This document shows positions 13,201 to 20,719 of a stretch of DNA of 64,000 bases, one piece after another. The notes under the pieces are model-generated. The model made no database searches, was not told the DNA's origin, and saw only the letters and a program-made list of their open reading frames with translations. Numbering within the stretch: the first letter of the stretch is position 1; each line of letters begins with the position of its first letter. The translations under genes were made by a program, and so were the position numbers. Source of the DNA: Tetradesmus obliquus (Eukaryota; Chlorophyta; Chlorophyceae; Sphaeropleales; Scenedesmaceae); the NCBI GenBank assembly GCA_030272155.1, contig CP126206.1:930001-994000 (forward strand), read 5' to 3'.

Positions 13201-13758
13201 ACAGCATCATTTTTCATTGAGTCCCCCTGAGCAGCCTCTGACGTATGTGCATGCATCTGCTGTTGTAAATGCTGTTTGCAGAAAGGCGTGGTTGGAGCTA
13301 TGCAGGCCGGAGACCGCCCAACCGTTGACCAGCTACGCAGGGATGCCACAAAGGGCTTGCTGGCTTTCCTGCCAACTGCAGCGAGCAAGGTAGCTGAAAA
13401 GCACGGCAAAGACCACGACGGGGACAAGGCTGCAGCGAAGCGCCTGAGGAGGAAGCGCAGGGCTGAAGCAGCAGGCAATAAGGGTGCCGACAGCGGCGCA
13501 GGTGGGGCGGCAGGCGGCAGCAGGCAGCAGCGTCAGAAGCGGCAGCCGCCAAAGCGCAAGAAGCAGGAGTCTGAGGAGTCAGAAGAGGAGGCAGACAGCG
13601 ACAGCAGCAGCAACAACAGCAGGGACGAGGACGAGGCTGCAGGCAACAGCGATGACATGGATGATGATGCAGCAGCAGCAGCAGCAGCAGCAACGAATGG
13701 CAGGAGCAGGAGGGCAGGGGCAGGTAGGAACCAGAGATTGGAAGAGTATGAGAGGTAG
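9646..13758 (+). CDS. Gln-rich nuclear protein of unknown function, multi-exon
   Basis: I do not recognise the family. Exons supported by phase are 9646-9970, 10588-10793, 11050-11506, 11743-11789, 12104-12151, 12438-12792 and 13282-13758; a second exon near 10,105-10,260 carries a poly-Gln run and has uncertain ends. The protein is near 690 residues. It starts with a soluble acidic stretch (MAATHDDHLDAIVFDIDG), then has poly-Gln, a Trp/Val-rich segment (EKDLVWEPLRLAIVQVMEDV), an Ala/Glu-rich helical region that may form a coiled coil, a second Gln-rich stretch, a segment WKNLNKLLGAHHVPPELVQE, and a tail with basic clusters (KRLRRKRR, KRQPPKRKKQ) followed by acidic Ser-rich sequence and poly-Ala. 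Nuclear localisation is inferred from these clusters. All junctions from 10,588 onward keep frame, which supports one gene. Confidence 0.7.
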
Positions 13759-14100
13759 GGACAGGGCATGCTGAGGGAAGGCCCACCACGTTAACCTGTT
13801 GGTGTTGACGTGAGTGTGTATTTCATACATTGGTGTGAGCAGTGGTGTTCAGCGGTTGTGTATTTTTGATAGCAGAAGATGCTGCTGAGCATCAAAGCAC
13901 TGCATCCGCATTTGTCTTTGTGCATGATGCGTTTGCTGTTTGGTGTTTACAGTCGTGTCCTGCAAGCCTTCACATGCATGCACATTGTGCAGTGACAGCA
14001 GGCAGTGGCCAGTCACCAGTGCCGAGGGCGACCACCATCGAGGTGTTGTTGACTGCAGCTTTACTGTGGCGTCGAGATACGCATATAGTGCTTTTGTTAC
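13759..14100. other. 3' flank of the preceding gene, no feature recognised
   Basis: This is unique sequence downstream of the stop at 13,758. I see no convincing open frame, RNA gene or repeat in it. Confidence 0.4.
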
Positions 14101-14119
14101 AGCTTTTCTGGTGCTGTAA

Positions 14120-14270
14120 CACGTGTCCAGTTGCACGTCCAGTGCTCGTCCAGTTTGACGTCCAGTCTGCCTCCTCGACGTCCAGTGCACAACTGGACGT
14201 GCTCACGTCCAGTCGCAACTTGACGAGCTACATGTCACGTCCAGTTGCATGATGTGCAACTGGACGTGCC
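14120..14270. repeat. Cluster of CGTCCAGT motifs ending in a perfect hairpin
   Basis: About 150 bp hold roughly seven copies of (C)GTCCAGT on the plus strand and two in reverse (ACTGGACG), at irregular spacing. The right end is an inverted repeat, CACGTCCAGTTGCA at 14236-14249 against its exact complement at 14255-14268, with a 5-base loop TGATG. Motif density and mixed orientation suggest binding sites for a dimeric protein or the end of a small mobile element. The cluster lies some 40 bp from the LINE scrap and the virus-like island. Confidence 0.7.
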
Positions 14271-14308
14271 TTGACTTGCATCTTGATTGTTTGGTGATCA
14301 TAGTGCAA

Positions 14309-14701
14309 TAGCAGCATCACGCGGGTTGACAGGGCACCCCTGCCACTGCTGATACAAGACGCCATCAAAAGCACGCGCTATGGTTTTCAGATCCAGAGAC
14401 TGGAAGTTTTGCAGCCTTTGCACGGCATCTCCCAGCTGCTGTGAGTGGGCATGCACATATTCAAGTACACGTCGCAACTGTGTGCACCACACTGCGCCGC
14501 TGCTGGAAACAGTGGACAGCCGTAAGTTGTCACGCATAGCACAGACCAAAAGGGAGGACGCATCCATATCCACAACCCTATTCCACATGCTCACTGCCGC
14601 ACGAAGCCACAAACTGACCAAAGGCTGGGCCCCAAATTCTCTTGACAGAAGCAAGCGAGCAGTGGACTTGCGGACGCGTCCTGCAAGTGTACGCAGAAAC
14701 A
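14309..14701 (-). mobile_element. Internal LINE fragment, apparently identical to the LINE at 53,261-53,653
   Basis: Read on the minus strand, this 393-bp piece encodes FLRTLAGRVRKSTARLLL through to QGCPVNPRDAA, the same residues as codons about 482-611 of the 821-codon LINE protein at 51,820-54,285. Two overlapping frames translate identically in both copies, so the nucleotide match must be very high. The fragment lacks both the reverse transcriptase core and the LINE 3' end with its pentamer tail. Normal LINE insertion starts from the 3' end, so a piece cut at both ends is unexpected. Its inner edge is exactly where AT-rich island sequence begins. Confidence 0.85.
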
Positions 14702-14849
14702 CAGAGCCATATACATTAGTATCAAACATAGTGTCTAACCCATCGACAAAGTTTTGTGAATGATCACGCAATATGTTATGAGTGACATCTTCAACCGTTG
14801 GACATGATAAATTGATGTCTATGTCTGACTTGAAGGTGTTGCTACCTAC

Positions 14850-15128
14850 TTACGAAGCAAAACATTGTTTGGCTTTATGGCAGTGATGTCTGATAAGACC
14901 TTGAACATAGTCTTTTCGAAATGAGTCAAACAATTTTAGCTGTCGAGCATCCGCAAATATTACTATCAGACTCCATTGGAACCGTATGTAGATTGTGTCG
15001 TCAATCACCCTTACCAAATGTTGTATATTGTGCTTGCAAAACTCATACTCGGACTTTTTACGTGGTGACAGGGGAAAGTAGCAAACCTTGTCTATAGTGA
15101 CTATGCCGATCCCTTTAATTTTGTTCAT
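14850..15128 (-). CDS. Virus-island ORF, unknown
   Basis: This is a 92-codon frame starting MNKIKGIGIVTIDKV, with AT-rich codons. I recognise no family. It lies in the fossil island and is transcribed away from the neighbouring frame that starts at 15,203. It is possibly a remnant. Confidence 0.4.
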   Translation of the reverse strand: MNKIKGIGIVTIDKVCYFPLSPRKKSEYEFCKHNIQHLVRVIDDTIYIRFQWSLIVIFADARQLKLFDSFRKDYVQGLIRHHCHKAKQCFAS

Positions 15129-15202
15129 TTAATTCTATGTGAGAGATTTGTAGGTTGTTTTGGGAATGTTGGAAGTAAGAAATTGTGTTCATATAAATAA
15201 AT

Positions 15203-16030
15203 ATGTCGAAAGCATTTCAATTGGATGCTGGTATCTACAAGTTTTCCCTTGTCTATGATGTTGATGCTGAATATACTATATCGCTGCATATATGTCCATT
15301 GACTAGAAGTAGCGGCAATGCACCAATGCGCGGTAATTCCAGTTTATTTGGTAATGCCGACAATAAGGAATGGGATTCTATTGTAGTAAAACTGGAACAA
15401 CCACGCACGTTTCAAATCAATGAAATCGAAGGACATGATTTTACCGAAGCAGGTGATTACGACGTACACACAATCACTAAAGAGCTGTATTTCAATGATC
15501 CCAAGTTGGGATGGACCCAAGTTGGAGAATGGTACTGGACATACCCAGCTGGTTCAATCCAATACGATGTTGAGCCTGATCATGACGAATATAACAAAGA
15601 AAATTATACAGCAAACTTTATGCCGAGTGGAGAGTTTACAGAGTATAAAGCAGAAGCAAACGCGACGTTTGGGAACCGCATATTTGGCAAGTCTGTGGAG
15701 TCAGTGCCATTAGAATTAATCATCAGTATGAGTTACTTGAACAAAGCATTGAAAGACAATCGTGTCGAGTTGAGTAAACTTTGTACATGTTTTGGACACA
15801 GACATGCCATGAAGCTCTTTAGCAAAGATAAAAACCATGATTTGAGAGAACATCTGAGATACATGGATGGCATGTCTCGTGAAGAGATACTAAAAACCTA
15901 TAATGAATTCCAGTCAGATATCGAAAAATCCACCGTGGCACTCATCGAAGGGGCTCCAAGGGGTGGCAAGGCCAAACAGCAAGGTAAGAAGTCATCTAAG
16001 CAAGGGAAGAAACCACAGAAAAAGAAGTAA
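15203..16030 (+). CDS. Virus-island protein with basic C-terminal tail, unknown
   Basis: This 275-codon frame has an ATG preceded by a very AT-rich leader. The body is acidic and aromatic-rich (LGWTQVGEWYWTYPAG), without membrane segments or a signal peptide. The last 25 residues are Lys/Gln-rich (KQQGKKSSKQGKKPQKKK), which suggests nucleic-acid contact. I know no family for it. The stop is immediately followed by the convergent neighbour, which is typical of compact viral gene order. Confidence 0.6.
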   Translation: MSKAFQLDAGIYKFSLVYDVDAEYTISLHICPLTRSSGNAPMRGNSSLFGNADNKEWDSIVVKLEQPRTFQINEIEGHDFTEAGDYDVHTITKELYFNDPKLGWTQVGEWYWTYPAGSIQYDVEPDHDEYNKENYTANFMPSGEFTEYKAEANATFGNRIFGKSVESVPLELIISMSYLNKALKDNRVELSKLCTCFGHRHAMKLFSKDKNHDLREHLRYMDGMSREEILKTYNEFQSDIEKSTVALIEGAPRGGKAKQQGKKSSKQGKKPQKKK

Positions 16031-16510
16031 TCATGGCTGGACGACAATGCTCTCCTTCCCATCATACTCGCCAATATACCAAGCTAGAACTTGGGGTGCA
16101 TCACCGATTGTGAGCTGACAATAACCTCCACTCGCGCAAAGCAATCCCATTTCCATATCACTACAGTCATCCAAGGACTCAAGATTGAAAGAGTCATGAT
16201 ACATCATTAAGAACCTCATAGCTGACTCAGTGTAATGATGTTGACATTTCCAAATAGCAAAATGATTTTCCGTATAATCCTGTACAGCATCCAAGAAAGT
16301 GTAGCGATGGTGAGTCTTAGGATTCTCCTCCCATTTCTTTCTCATATACCATGGTGTTTCCTTGTCACTAGCTTCTTCAGGATAAACGATAGTTTTGTTT
16401 TTTAGGACTAAGGCTTGGTACTCGGGTCCAATGAGTTCTGTGATGCTAGCTTCATATTGTTGCTTTTGAATCAAGGCAGCTTCTTTGTTCTCAGACAACC
16501 ATCTTAGCAA
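16031..16510 (-). CDS. Virus-island ORF, unknown
   Basis: This 159-codon frame, convergent with the previous one, is rich in charged and aromatic residues (WYMRKKWEENPKTHHRYTF). I recognise no domain. Related AT-rich sequence continues upstream to about 16,735, so this is probably the C-terminal part of a longer ancestral gene. Confidence 0.45.
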   Translation of the reverse strand: MLRWLSENKEAALIQKQQYEASITELIGPEYQALVLKNKTIVYPEEASDKETPWYMRKKWEENPKTHHRYTFLDAVQDYTENHFAIWKCQHHYTESAMRFLMMYHDSFNLESLDDCSDMEMGLLCASGGYCQLTIGDAPQVLAWYIGEYDGKESIVVQP

Positions 16511-16738
16511 TGATGCTTTGTCATAATCTTTCAGTTTACTTACGTCGAAGTTGTAGAGTGGTACATGGTTTATCTCTGTGTTCGACCCAAAGTTGGATTC
16601 ATCTTCTGCTTTGACAATGTCAAAGGCATGTTAAATCCTTTGTATTTCTGTTTCGGAGAACTGTACTGAAGACGTGAGACGAAAAATCTCCTTCATTCTA
16701 TACTTGTTATACGAAGAAATCAACTTGGCAATGAATGG

Positions 16739-17104
16739 TTATTCCTTTTTACATTGTTTCCCAAATTGCTCGACATAAGCAACATGCTTGATCCTTTCTT
16801 GCTTGAGGGTGAGTGCGCTAAGATCCTGTTTTAGATTGGGAAAGTGCCGTTCGAATTGACTACTATACCCATATCCACCATATGCTTTATTGTATAGTAC
16901 TTTGACTTCTGGAAGCTCATCCGAAAGTTCCTTCAAAGCAGTAAACACATAGTCTTTGATTCTCTCGTGACTTACTTTATGTTCGATTACCAGTGTCTGT
17001 GTTATTGTCTTCAATTGTTGAACAAGTTGATCCATGTTGTTATCTATTGGTAATCGTTTATATGCGTTTCTTCCAGAATATGATCTATTTTTGCGTTCGT
17101 TCAA
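16739..17104 (-). CDS. Virus-island protein with a YGGYGYS motif
   Basis: This is a 121-codon frame beginning MNERKNRSYSGRNAYKRL. The segment KVLYNKAYGGYGYSSQFE resembles a short motif often found in uncharacterised proteins of large DNA viruses of algae and protists; this is recollection of a pattern and not a search result. Its start faces the zinc-finger frame across only a couple of bases, so the two would share a divergent promoter. Confidence 0.5.
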   Translation of the reverse strand: MNERKNRSYSGRNAYKRLPIDNNMDQLVQQLKTITQTLVIEHKVSHERIKDYVFTALKELSDELPEVKVLYNKAYGGYGYSSQFERHFPNLKQDLSALTLKQERIKHVAYVEQFGKQCKKE

Positions 17105-17106
17105 AA

Positions 17107-17516
17107 TGGAATATAAATTCCTCTCTGGAAAATATAAAATGACGGGGATGTTATCATGTGAAGCTTGCCAAAAAGTTTACTCCACGCCTCACAACATTAA
17201 GAAGCATTGGAAGCGCCAACCACTATGTGAGCAATGGATCAACTTGCAACCGGGGCTCAAAGACTTTATCGATCATAAACTTGGTCTCGAGAACAAAGAC
17301 CAACTAGAGACCAATACAACATGTATGGCATGCAAAACCACTTTTGCAAACATAGGCAACCTGAATAGACATTTGGCTACAAGTCTTGTTTGCAGTAAAT
17401 GGGATCTTTATAATGACCTTGAGCCAATCCATGGTTACATGGGAAAGCTGTTTAGCGAATTCGATGCACCCAAGTATTCACTATGTCACATCATCTGGAA
17501 TGTTTTTTCTCATTGA
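17107..17516 (+). CDS. Virus-island C2H2 zinc-finger protein
   Basis: From the ATG at 17,107 the frame encodes two similar fingers. The first is LSCEACQKVYSTPHNIKKHW followed by a Cys in QPLCEQW, and the second is TTCMACKTTFANIGNLNRHL followed by LVCSKW. The pattern is CxxC-x12-H with a later Cys as the fourth ligand, so they may be C2HC variants. Linked zinc-finger and phosphatase segments such as the one that follows are plausible for giant viruses. The fingers suggest nucleic-acid or protein binding. Confidence 0.6.
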
Positions 17517-17946
17517 TAAAGAGTTTGCCAAGAAACCCGAGATGATTGAAATTATGAAGGAGAACAATGCCAAGTATGTCATTGCAATCCTCCACGAAGA
17601 GGATGGTGTTGAAAACTACGACTGGTTGCATAACCTGGGTGTTGATCATACTATCATGAAGTATAAAGGACATGATATGAATATCGATGTGGATGAGTTC
17701 AACGTCCAATGCAAAATGATTGAGCAATATAGGAGCAAGAGGGAAAACGTGTTTTTATTCTGCAACAATGGTTACCAAAGATCTATACCCTTTCTCACTC
17801 ATTACCTTTGCAAACACCATGCTGATGAAGTCCCCACAATCGAGAGAGCCATTGATATGATACTTCCTCAGGTTGATAAGCACAACTACTCCCATCTCAG
17901 AGGTAAGTACATCGAAAGCATGCAAACACTTTTTGGTGGTATATGA
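17386..17946 (+). CDS. Virus-island dual-specificity-phosphatase-like protein
   Basis: The recognisable part begins near 17,500 (FLIDKEFAKKPEMIEIMKEN). It has the layout of a small cysteine phosphatase: a strand-rich start (AKYVIAILHEED), and later the signature FCNNGYQRS, which fits CX5R(S/T), followed by a helix (IPFLTHYLCKHH). Dual-specificity phosphatases remove phosphate from Tyr/Ser/Thr or from RNA 5' ends, and several large DNA viruses carry them. The frame overlaps the end of the zinc-finger frame. The substrate cannot be told. Confidence 0.55.
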   Translation: MFAVNGIFIMTLSQSMVTWESCLANSMHPSIHYVTSSGMFFLIDKEFAKKPEMIEIMKENNAKYVIAILHEEDGVENYDWLHNLGVDHTIMKYKGHDMNIDVDEFNVQCKMIEQYRSKRENVFLFCNNGYQRSIPFLTHYLCKHHADEVPTIERAIDMILPQVDKHNYSHLRGKYIESMQTLFGGI

Positions 17947-18479
17947 GCATGTTGTTGTTCTTGTACTTTATTGGTGACGGTTCCCCATGGAAAGTATATA
18001 TTGTCTTTATCAAACAACGCAATGTCATTGTCGAAAACAAGTTTATTGCCCAAACAAGCAAATGGACTCGTTCGGAATCTGTCTGACAGTGCACCTGTAC
18101 CCTTCTCTACATCATATTGCACTTTTGTTGATCTTGGCTCTATATAGTCTGACCCATACATCATGCCTTCATATGTACCAGATATGATGTCGGTCTTACA
18201 CATACCACTGTCCCTTCCCGCATAGTTTACTTTATCACTCCGCGTAATCCCTTTTTTATTCTCAATAGTGCCAGTTAAAAAATAAGACGGTGCGGATAAT
18301 GTTGTTTTGTCTTTTTTACTATCATATTCGCAAGTAAAATGTTTATCTCTACCATTTATTGTTCCTGAATTCGTATCTGGATAATAGTAAAACAGAATTT
18401 TTGCTGCCTTCTCAGCTTCACCTGGATTTTTGCGTTTGGTGTATATCCCCGATATGTAATCCGCGCCGCCGGGTTTCAA
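17886..18479 (-). CDS. Virus-island protein, member of a tandem pair (copy 1)
   Basis: This frame is related along its length to the next minus-strand frame: DYISGIYTKRKNPGEAEKA against DYISGVYTKYRNPGEADKV, then CEYDSKKDKT against CSYDNTNGLNKT, and ACLGNKLVFDND against TCVGNKIIVDHP. Cysteines and Gly/Tyr turns recur, suggesting a secreted or virion-surface beta-rich fold. Function is unknown. Related sequence extends upstream to about 18,560. Confidence 0.5.
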   Translation of the reverse strand: MKPGGADYISGIYTKRKNPGEAEKAAKILFYYYPDTNSGTINGRDKHFTCEYDSKKDKTTLSAPSYFLTGTIENKKGITRSDKVNYAGRDSGMCKTDIISGTYEGMMYGSDYIEPRSTKVQYDVEKGTGALSDRFRTSPFACLGNKLVFDNDIALFDKDNIYFPWGTVTNKVQEQQHAHIPPKSVCMLSMYLPLRWE

Positions 18480-18615
18480 TCCACATCTGTTGACAAAATG
18501 CTCTACGGAATTTGTGTTGTTGGCTGGTCACTCGCATGCCAATAGCCCTTGCGCACTGTAATGACAATGTGACATTTATAGTATATAAAGGAAAAATAAT
18601 TCAAGGTTGGCTTGG

Positions 18616-19260
18616 CTAAAGAGCTGATTTGTTTGTAAAAGCTACCCCATTACTCCAGTAGATGTTATAATTATCAAACACGCCGGTGACATCCTTCCAC
18701 TGTGGATGATCAACAATGATTTTGTTACCAACACATGTAAATGGAACCGAGTCATTGATGAGTCCGGTCTTTTGATTTGAATCATACTTCACTTTCGCTA
18801 CCATAGCATACGTTTCATTGTTGTAAGTGTAGTTGTTGTAGTTGCCAGAAATCCTATCTTTTTTACACAATCGATCATTTCTCCCTGAATAGTTTACGTT
18901 GTTGTCCCAATTGATTTGTATACTATCAAGTTGACCCCCTATACCCCAACTTGGTACAGTTATCCTCGTTTTGTTCAAGCCATTTGTATTATCATAAGAA
19001 CATGTAAACTTTGCGGTGTAGTTTATAGTGCCTTCCAAAGTATCTGGATTATAATGCACTACAGTATTTCCCACCTTATCAGCCTCTCCCGGATTTCTGT
19101 ATTTGGTATAGACACCAGATATGTAATCAACCCCTTTGCTGTTTACCCCACAAGCTCCGTTTGCAAAGTGTTCAACTGTCGATGATTTTGATGTTTCTGT
19201 TGTTTTTGTTGGTTGCTGGCATGTGAAACCGCCATGAGCACTATACTGACAATAGGACAT
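18616..19260 (-). CDS. Virus-island protein, member of a tandem pair (copy 2)
   Basis: This 214-codon frame starts MSYCQYSAHGGFTCQQPTKT and is a paralogue of the frame at 17,886-18,479. Conserved Cys, Gly and Tyr positions, and Asn-rich stretches that include N-glycosylation-like NYT and NKT sites, fit a surface protein. The promoter side is strongly AT-rich. I recognise no family. It is the last gene before the right edge of the island. Confidence 0.55.
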   Translation of the reverse strand: MSYCQYSAHGGFTCQQPTKTTETSKSSTVEHFANGACGVNSKGVDYISGVYTKYRNPGEADKVGNTVVHYNPDTLEGTINYTAKFTCSYDNTNGLNKTRITVPSWGIGGQLDSIQINWDNNVNYSGRNDRLCKKDRISGNYNNYTYNNETYAMVAKVKYDSNQKTGLINDSVPFTCVGNKIIVDHPQWKDVTGVFDNYNIYWSNGVAFTNKSAL

Positions 19261-19430
19261 TAGATATATAATGTTATGATTTATTTTCTTGATTATCAGT
19301 GTTTAAAATTGAAAGGAAGATGCTGATAGGATTTTAAGTATGAGTGATGCAAAATGACGATCATTAATGTAAGTAGATCATGTAAGTAGATCATTAATGT
19401 AAGTAAGTAGTAGTAGTAGAGTATGGTGGG

Positions 19431-20223
19431 GTGTCCGTAGAGGTGTTTAGCAAGATCCAAGCAGCCAAGGCAGAGATAATAGGGTTCACATGGCATGGTG
19501 ACGGGGAGGCGCGCATTTCCAATGACACCATTGTGGTTGTGAGGGACCACATGTGCCACTTCACAGATGCTGAGCTGGCATTGCTGGCTCACGGGTTCCT
19601 GCGTGGTGAATCCAAGGAGTATGTGAAGGCAGCCAGGGAGATGATGATCCGCCTACGTTACATAGCGGCAGCTGGCATTGCTAACATACGCACACTCATC
19701 ACGGCCAGCAGCATCCTGTGTGAGCCAGAGTCATGCCTAGGTACCTTCAAGGACAGCCAGAACAACACTGGCAAGAAGTGTGATAAGGAGCGCAAGGTTG
19801 GTTGTGTGGTGTGCTGCTACCACACGTCCCAGGCCAATGTATTTGCTGGCCGTGTCTAGGCTGGCAGTAGCATACTTAATTTTACATGCATCTCATGTAA
19901 CGCTTTCTGCTGCTGATGCCTTTCTGCCCTGCATAGAGATTGAGCGCACAATGATGGGCGTCACATCCGTCTCGGCCTTGGTGAAGGCCGTATCTGAATT
20001 CACCAGCAGATGTAGTGGGCGGTGTGTTGTGGCAGAACCCGACCGATACAACTACAACTGTCACCCATGCCGTCGTGTGAAACAGCGCTTGTGCAACTAC
20101 TACCATGGCAGCGACACTCGGCAGCCACCAGCCATCGAGCTGATTGCACGGCTAGTGTACGAGATCAAAGAGGGTGTTATTCCGGCTTCCAGTGTGATGC
20201 GTGGTACATGGCTTAGGCAGTAG
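19431..20223 (+). pseudogene. 5'-truncated host gene fragment with a Cys-rich end
   Basis: An open frame without an ATG begins at the island edge and runs to about 19,800 (AELALLAHGFLRGESKEYVK, LITASSILCEPESCLG). After a probable intron (GTTGTG...GCATAG) it continues from about 19,936 to a stop at 20,223 (IEIERTMMGVTSVSALVKAV, then a Cys-rich CHPCRRVKQRLCNYYHG). Base composition and the intron are host-like. The family is unknown; a transposon-derived gene is possible. The missing start next to the virus-like island suggests that the island or its insertion event removed the 5' end, although an upstream exon elsewhere cannot be excluded. Confidence 0.45.
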
Positions 20224-20719
20224 CACCGTGATGAAGGGCACCAGTTTCGTATCGAGAAATTGTACAGGCGGGCATATGCACAGCTGAGCTGGCTGCCTTT
20301 CAACATGTAACTTATTAACACCGTTCCAAGTCCACATTGACCAAAGCTAGTCAGCAGCAGTTGACCAGAACTGCCGACTAGCCAGTCAGCATCAGCCCGG
20401 TTGCTGTTAACGTTCACAGCAATTGCTGTTTATGCCAATAGCCAGCTGTTTTCCGCCGACTGCTATACCACTCCACCAGCAGGTATAGGAAGCCAAACAT
20501 TGCATGCAAAACAGGAACCGTCCAAGATAAGCAACCCAGCATACAGCAACCACCATGGACCATACTGGGAGTACTAAAACAAGTTCTTTGCTGAGTCACA
20601 ACAGATGGAAGTGCTGGTCCCCTACGACCACCTGAAAACACTAACACCTACATCACATACAACAACCACCAGTTTGCAACGACCACCAGTTTGGTGGTGT
20701 CCAACTGCAGCCCAACCAA
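20224..20719. other. Intergenic stretch between two convergent 3' ends
   Basis: No open frame here is convincing. A short direct repeat ACCACCAGTTTG occurs twice near 20,665-20,690. It presumably includes the 3' untranslated region of the minus-strand transporter. Confidence 0.45.

Larger units (their letters stand above)
14702..19425. mobile_element. Fossil fragment of a nucleocytoplasmic large DNA virus (endogenous giant virus element)
   Basis: The stretch is visibly AT-rich against GC-rich flanks. It is packed with short intronless frames on alternating strands with tiny gaps, and lacks the CAG repeats and spliced genes seen on both sides. Parts include a C2H2 zinc-finger protein beside a dual-specificity-phosphatase-like segment, a protein with the phrase KVLYNKAYGGYGYS of a kind common in giant-virus proteins, a protein with a basic tail, and a tandem pair of related genes. 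No capsid, polymerase or packaging gene is present, so the family below Nucleocytoviricota cannot be named. It looks broken, with perhaps three or four breaks, and is only a small part of any such genome. The junction with a near-identical LINE scrap suggests a fairly young rearrangement. A short GTAAGTAGATCATTAAT repeat marks the right end. Confidence 0.72.
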
